This document shows, in pieces, positions 59,301 to 64,000 of a stretch of 64,000 nucleotides of DNA. Where the stretch lies: positions 1-64,000 of the forward strand of contig VZRR01006626.1 in assembly GCA_013398015.1 (NCBI GenBank), written 5' to 3'. Position numbers and translations under genes: made by a program. This DNA is from Oreocharis arfaki. Taxonomy: Eukaryota > Chordata > Aves > Passeriformes > Paramythiidae. The notes below the pieces were generated by a model. That model saw nothing but the letters and a program-made list of their open reading frames with translations, made no database searches and was not told the origin of the DNA. Numbering within the stretch: the stretch's first letter is position 1; the number at the start of each line of letters is the position of its first letter.

Positions 59301-60467
59301 TCCACTATTGCATGCAGGTTATACTAACATGCTTTCTGTGTTTCAATCAGCTTGGATGCCTTTGTCCTTCCTCTAAGACACCAGGACCTTAAGTTCACAA
59401 CAGATAAATGCAGTATTACAGAAACCTTATTTAGATGAAAGCATAATTAATCTGCCAAAAGTTAAGCTAGTTTGAATTCTTGTTTTGTTGTTGTTTTATG
59501 CCACGCTTTTATGTGATGCAAATTGAAGATAAATACAGATTTTAAATAAGAGTTATAATTAATCCCTTATTGTTTTTAAAGTATAAAATTCTCCGCAGTG
59601 AACACAATGTATAGGGATAGTATTTTTGCTGCAAAACATCAGAACAAATTTAAGTCTGCACAGCACTGTCTGCCTCTAAACTAATCTCTCATTTTGAGGT
59701 ATCATTTCTAAGCATCATGAGTTTGCTGTACTGGCTAACTTTAGATAAGTCTGATACGTTGTACTGAAGAATTAATATTTCACCTGTATAAAAATGGAAA
59801 CCTGGTATTTCTTAAGCCAGTGGAGGAATTTTGAAGACAACAAAGGAATCTAATACTTCTGAACTGCTTGCCTGTAAAGACAAATTGCATACTGATGTCT
59901 TTCCTAAAGGAATCACATAGAGTTTGAGCAAATAGCTATAGGGTGCAGTGGATTTTATTCCAATAAAGTGTGTGCATTCAGTGCATTTAAATTTTAGTCC
60001 AATATTGTCACTATTGTGTTTGCAGGTCTAAGAAGCAGGAAGCTGTTTTAAATATGGATTCACTGAGTGAGCTGGTTGATGCAAGAGCATCACAGCTGGA
60101 AATTGTATAGTGCTGTAGATTACTCTATCAATGTCGATGAATGGTAAAGTTTATATATCTATATCTTCTTGTTATTGTTGTTTGTTACCAGCCATTTCAA
60201 TTTCATAATGCTCTTTTGTCTTTAAAAATTTCTCTATCACAATCTTGGGCAGTAAATAATGTACAAGCTATGAGGTTTCATTGTCACCGAGGTCACTGGA
60301 CTAAGTGCTTGCTGAGTATCCACACATTAGTAATTCAGCTAATCAGTTGACCACAATGACTTACTGACTTTACAAAATTAATACTGAAATTTGACAAATA
60401 TTTTCCTTCTCTTGCAAAATAGGGGCTACTTATTTTCAGTTACACACTGATTGTTTCTTAATGCATA
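56358..60467. other. AT-rich unique region, no gene seen
   Basis: No repeat family or supported gene. The segment about 57660-57890 (66-codon frame from 57672) has balanced, non-repetitive sequence and may be conserved non-coding DNA. Confidence 0.5.
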
Positions 60468-60485
60468 TGTTTGTTGCAACAAACA
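60468..60485. repeat. 18-bp perfect palindrome
   Basis: TGTTTGTTGCAACAAACA reads the same on both strands. A direct copy of its left arm (TGTTTGTTG) occurs at 60491-60499. Confidence 0.75.
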
Positions 60486-62567
60486 CATGGTGTTTGTTGT
60501 CCTTATGTTCCATTTCAGTGATAAAGGAAAGAATTAATTTTCCACATCTGTTGTATTTTGAGTTTCTTGGACATGTGTAGACTAAGCTCTGCTAAATCTC
60601 TATTTTCTAAAAATCAGTGTTTGCTTTGACAGTTAAATTACCTTCAGTAACAAGTACAAACAGTTCTCATTGTCACAAATCCTATGCTTGTCTAGTCTGG
60701 TCTTGCAAAAAATATTGTTGTATAGTTCTTATTTCTATTTTAATCATGAAAACATATACTAATGGGAATTGTTTGAGGGATGGATTTTTACATGAGCTCA
60801 TTCTAATGACAAGAGGCAATAATTATAGATACTGTTGAGTCTTTTTCTCATTTCAAAGGCAAAAGCATAGGACTTCTCTTAGGTTTTAAGTTATATCAAA
60901 GAATCCATAAGAATTTCTGAAATTTTTATAGCCTACCAGTAAGTATTTTCCTAATCTTACAGATGGAGAAATAGATAGAAAGGGAAGAAATAGCCCAGGT
61001 TTATGTAACATTTCTCATTTTTTCCCCTTTGATCTGTGTCTGAATGATATCCCTCTTTATAGAATAACACCCGCTGTGGTAGGCGAAGTCAAGCACTGGC
61101 AAGCCAAAAATTTTAACTCTGGGTTTGAAGTACAAATTGATCACTGACCTTCATGTTTTGAAATACAGTTTTTGATGCTGTTAATTAACCAGTGATTATG
61201 ATTTTGTCAATTAATAATTACAGTTAACGTCAAAAATTGATGTTACTTTTTATCAAGTAGCACTTGCAGTGCAGCTTATGCAGTTCTTTGTATGTTAACA
61301 GTTCATTAGTTTCCACCTGTGTAATGAGTATAACTTAACTATGGAATACAGTCTTTCCACCTGTATATTAGTATACCTTGGATTTGTGCTGAAAACATTT
61401 TGCATCCTATTCCTAATCTGCTGTCATGGCCTGTCTCCTGTGTGTTTGCTGCTGCCTATGCCTTTTTATTCCTGAGAGCTGTGCTGCCTCCATGTTTTGA
61501 GTTTCACTGTTGTGTCTCCTTTCTAAAGTCATGTCATCGACAGAGAGACTGGCAAGCAGCTCCTTCTTCACTTACTGTGGCATGAGCCTCAGCCTCCAAA
61601 CCCAGTACATTCATGTCAAGTGGGTGAGAAAGTGAGGAGCAGTAAGTCCCTGCTGAATCTTAATCTACAGTATTGTTCATACTTCTAGAACCTAGCCATG
61701 AAATTCATAGCATGAAAAGACTAACAAAACCCTTTGTAAACCAAATAATTCCAATATACATTTTAACATAATGAAATATACTGAGTATTTTTTTCAGCTT
61801 ACTGATCAAGAAAATGAATCTTGATTTTTTTTTATTAGACTTTATGTTCAATATTATTATTGAGAAAATGAGAACACTTCATGTTGAATTTTCCATTTAT
61901 CAGTGATCTGTAAGAATTCATCTAGGCAAATTTGGTGTTTCTCTTGTCTTATTTTTTTTTTTTTGTCCTCCGTATTCGCTAAGGTCTTTATAAAACACTT
62001 TTATAAAATGCTGTATCTTCTTCCAGGAGAGTAAACCCCAAAACTCCCACAAAATAAATTTTGAAAAAGGTGCCATGGATTTTTCTAAGTTCTTTTTAAT
62101 CCTAAAACATGATTACCATAATTTCTGGGTAAAAACATTTAGAGATGCAATTTTTTTGCCTGTATAGATAAGACATATACATATATATATGTGTATACTT
62201 TGGCAGTATATTTGCCAAAGTTCTTAAGAAATGTATGGTTTTGCTAAATCTTAAATTTGTCACAGAGATTCTACAGTTCTACAATATTTTCTTGAAGATT
62301 TTTCAGTCCACTTGTACCTTCTGAGTGACTAGAGATAAGACAGTCTCACAAAGAGAATTCCAGGAAAATATTTGGGATAAAAGTTTCATACTTTATTCTG
62401 GTAAATGTAGACTGATGTGCCCTAGAAACCTATGTGTTTGATCATCCCAGATCTGTCAGTTAGAAAGAAGTATCATTCTAAGGAGAAGGAATGAAAATGT
62501 CACGTTTGAAAGTACATCGACAGATTCTGGAGCACAGCAGTTTTTTTCTCAGGACTTTTGCTACTTT
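60486..62567. other. AT-rich unique sequence, no gene seen
   Basis: No repeat family or gene recognised. An alternating AT/GT stretch lies at about 62173-62198. Confidence 0.5.
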
Positions 62568-62665
62568 CTCTCCTTTATTCCGTACTTTTTTTTTTTTTCC
62601 CACTCAAACCTCTTTTTCTGTCTCCTTGGCTCTCTCTCTCTCTCTTTCTCCCTCCCCCCCCCCAG
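62568..62665. repeat. Pyrimidine tract (T run, CT repeat, C run)
   Basis: A T run near 62586-62599, (CT)n at about 62630-62645 and a C run at about 62652-62663. A one-strand pyrimidine tract that could form unusual structure. Confidence 0.85.
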
Positions 62666-64000
62666 CCCCCGCTTCCTTTCAGATGGCTTTTGTAGTCACT
62701 TCAGACCGTATTCTAACAAATCCACAACCTTCTGATGTAGAATCCCCTTCAAATAACACCACTAAATATTATAACTGCATTTATTAACTGGTCTGACCTG
62801 GAAGCAAGTGTAAGTAACTTTGTTGCTGACAAAGTGAGGATTAAATTGTCTGTGAGAAAATGTATATGAGTCTATTGGATTGTAACAATATTTATTAATT
62901 TTTTAAGATCCTGGATTGAGTATGTCTTTAGTCATAAGGAATAGAGAAAAAACAGAAGTTTCATACAGATATATTCTTATAGCTGAATTTTCTAAGGTGA
63001 CTAGATACTTACTAATAAAAAGACATTAGTCTGACAAACAATTGTTTGGGCTTGTGATTAATGTCGCTGTCAGCAGAAGGGTGGGGTGGGTTGTTACTGT
63101 TCCTTATCGTTTTGTGGTACAGAACTCTAACTTACATATTCTATAGGAATGGAAAATAGCCAAGGAGTAAATTTATTTCAATGGTATTTATCACATCAGA
63201 TGTACTGTGATTAAAGTATATCTGCATATGCAACAGCAATTCTGCCTGCCATTGTAATATTGCAGGTGATGAGGACAATCCTGCTTTAAACTGGAGTTTC
63301 AGTTACATGCATAAAGTTGAATCTGTGTTCTTGAGCCAAGTGAAGCCATTTCTAATCTAGAATCTGGTTCTTGTCATTGCTGTATCTTTAGTTTAGTGAC
63401 AGTAGAACTATGAGCCTTTCTATAATGATACTGATTTAATATGAAATGATAGACATTTGAGGCACTGTATGCTTGTGAAGTATTTAGTTCCATCTCCTAC
63501 AACCCCCTTTTCCTCTTATGCTCTTCTCTTGAGAGCCATACACTTGAGATGTCATGTGCAATTTTAAGAAGTCTTTGTGGAATTAATTCTTCCGCTTAAA
63601 AAGGGATCTAGCAGTGTATGGTTGCATGATGAGATGCATGAGAGGCATTTAATGTGTACTGATTGGGCTTGGAATGTGAATACTTATTATGATGAGAGTG
63701 TTTGGAGAGATAAAGGAGATAGAGTTTACTTTCGGAATATGTTTTAACTGTATGCATGTAATTTTTCTGATGCTGATTATTTTGTTTTCCTTTGAGTTCA
63801 CACTTTTTTGGAATGACACTGAAGGTCCAAATTATGAGAACATTGGGTTTTCTGTTGGTTTTGATTATTTTAGTGCTCATGTGAATATTGTAATAATTTT
63901 CAAATTTCGTTTTTGAAGTTGTGCCCTGAAAATAATGCATTGCAATAGCTTTTGCTATTGGAAGTATTACATTTTAAAAATAAAGTTTTGATAATGTTTA
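62666..64000. other. AT-rich unique sequence, no gene seen
   Basis: No repeat or gene recognised. Frames of up to 110 codons overlap on opposite strands and show no domain. Confidence 0.5.

Noticed and set aside
1..64000. Bacterial-type systems, CRISPR arrays, operons, riboswitches
   Set aside because: CR1 LINEs, avian LTRs and AT-rich non-coding sequence show a vertebrate nuclear genome. No regularly spaced repeats or compact gene clusters were seen.

Overview
The window looks like a gene-poor, AT-rich piece of a bird genome, most likely a passerine. The evidence is several CR1 LINE 3' ends with the ATTCTATGATTCT-type tail, and several long terminal repeats of avian endogenous-retrovirus (ERV) types, including one with a TGTCATGGTTTAACCCC end typical of avian ERVL-like LTRs. 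I found no host protein-coding exon, rRNA, tRNA or CRISPR array that I can support. It could be an intergenic desert or a large intron.

The centrepiece is one provirus at 27737-34958 (+). It has paired 522-bp LTRs, a primer-binding-site-like sequence two bases after the 5' LTR, and the order gag, dUTPase-like, protease, reverse transcriptase, RNase H, integrase. This is a betaretrovirus-like (class II, ERVK-type) layout. No convincing env is present. The gag frame is open for 481 codons, whereas NC, pro and pol carry about thirteen stops and frameshifts. The provirus sits inside a CR1 LINE in the same orientation. A 6-bp target duplication (CCCACC/CCCACT) flanks it, and the CR1 sequence resumes exactly on the far side. 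A related, more CpG-rich solo LTR lies 11 kb downstream on the minus strand with TTAAAG on both sides.

The left flank of the provirus appears three times: 24297-25432, 26328-27533 and 27535-28170. The copies look identical and are separated by an 895-bp N gap and a single N. This is most simply an assembly artefact around the LTR.

Layout: 1-5.0 kb, mostly unique sequence with two minus-strand LTR elements and a CR1 tail. 5-16.5 kb, unique with two old CR1 tails. 16.5-24.6 kb, a mosaic of LTR and CR1 fragments with scattered ambiguous bases. 24.6-36.4 kb, CR1 with the nested provirus and the duplicated flank. 36.4-44.3 kb, unique with a gapped CTTT/CCTT microsatellite. 44.3-46.4 kb, two head-to-head CR1 pieces and the solo LTR. 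46.4-53.1 kb, unique. 53.1-54.3 kb, a third type of minus-strand LTR. 54.3-64 kb, unique with a GGAA microsatellite and a pyrimidine tract.

All family calls come from recognising motifs and layout by eye. No database search or alignment was run.
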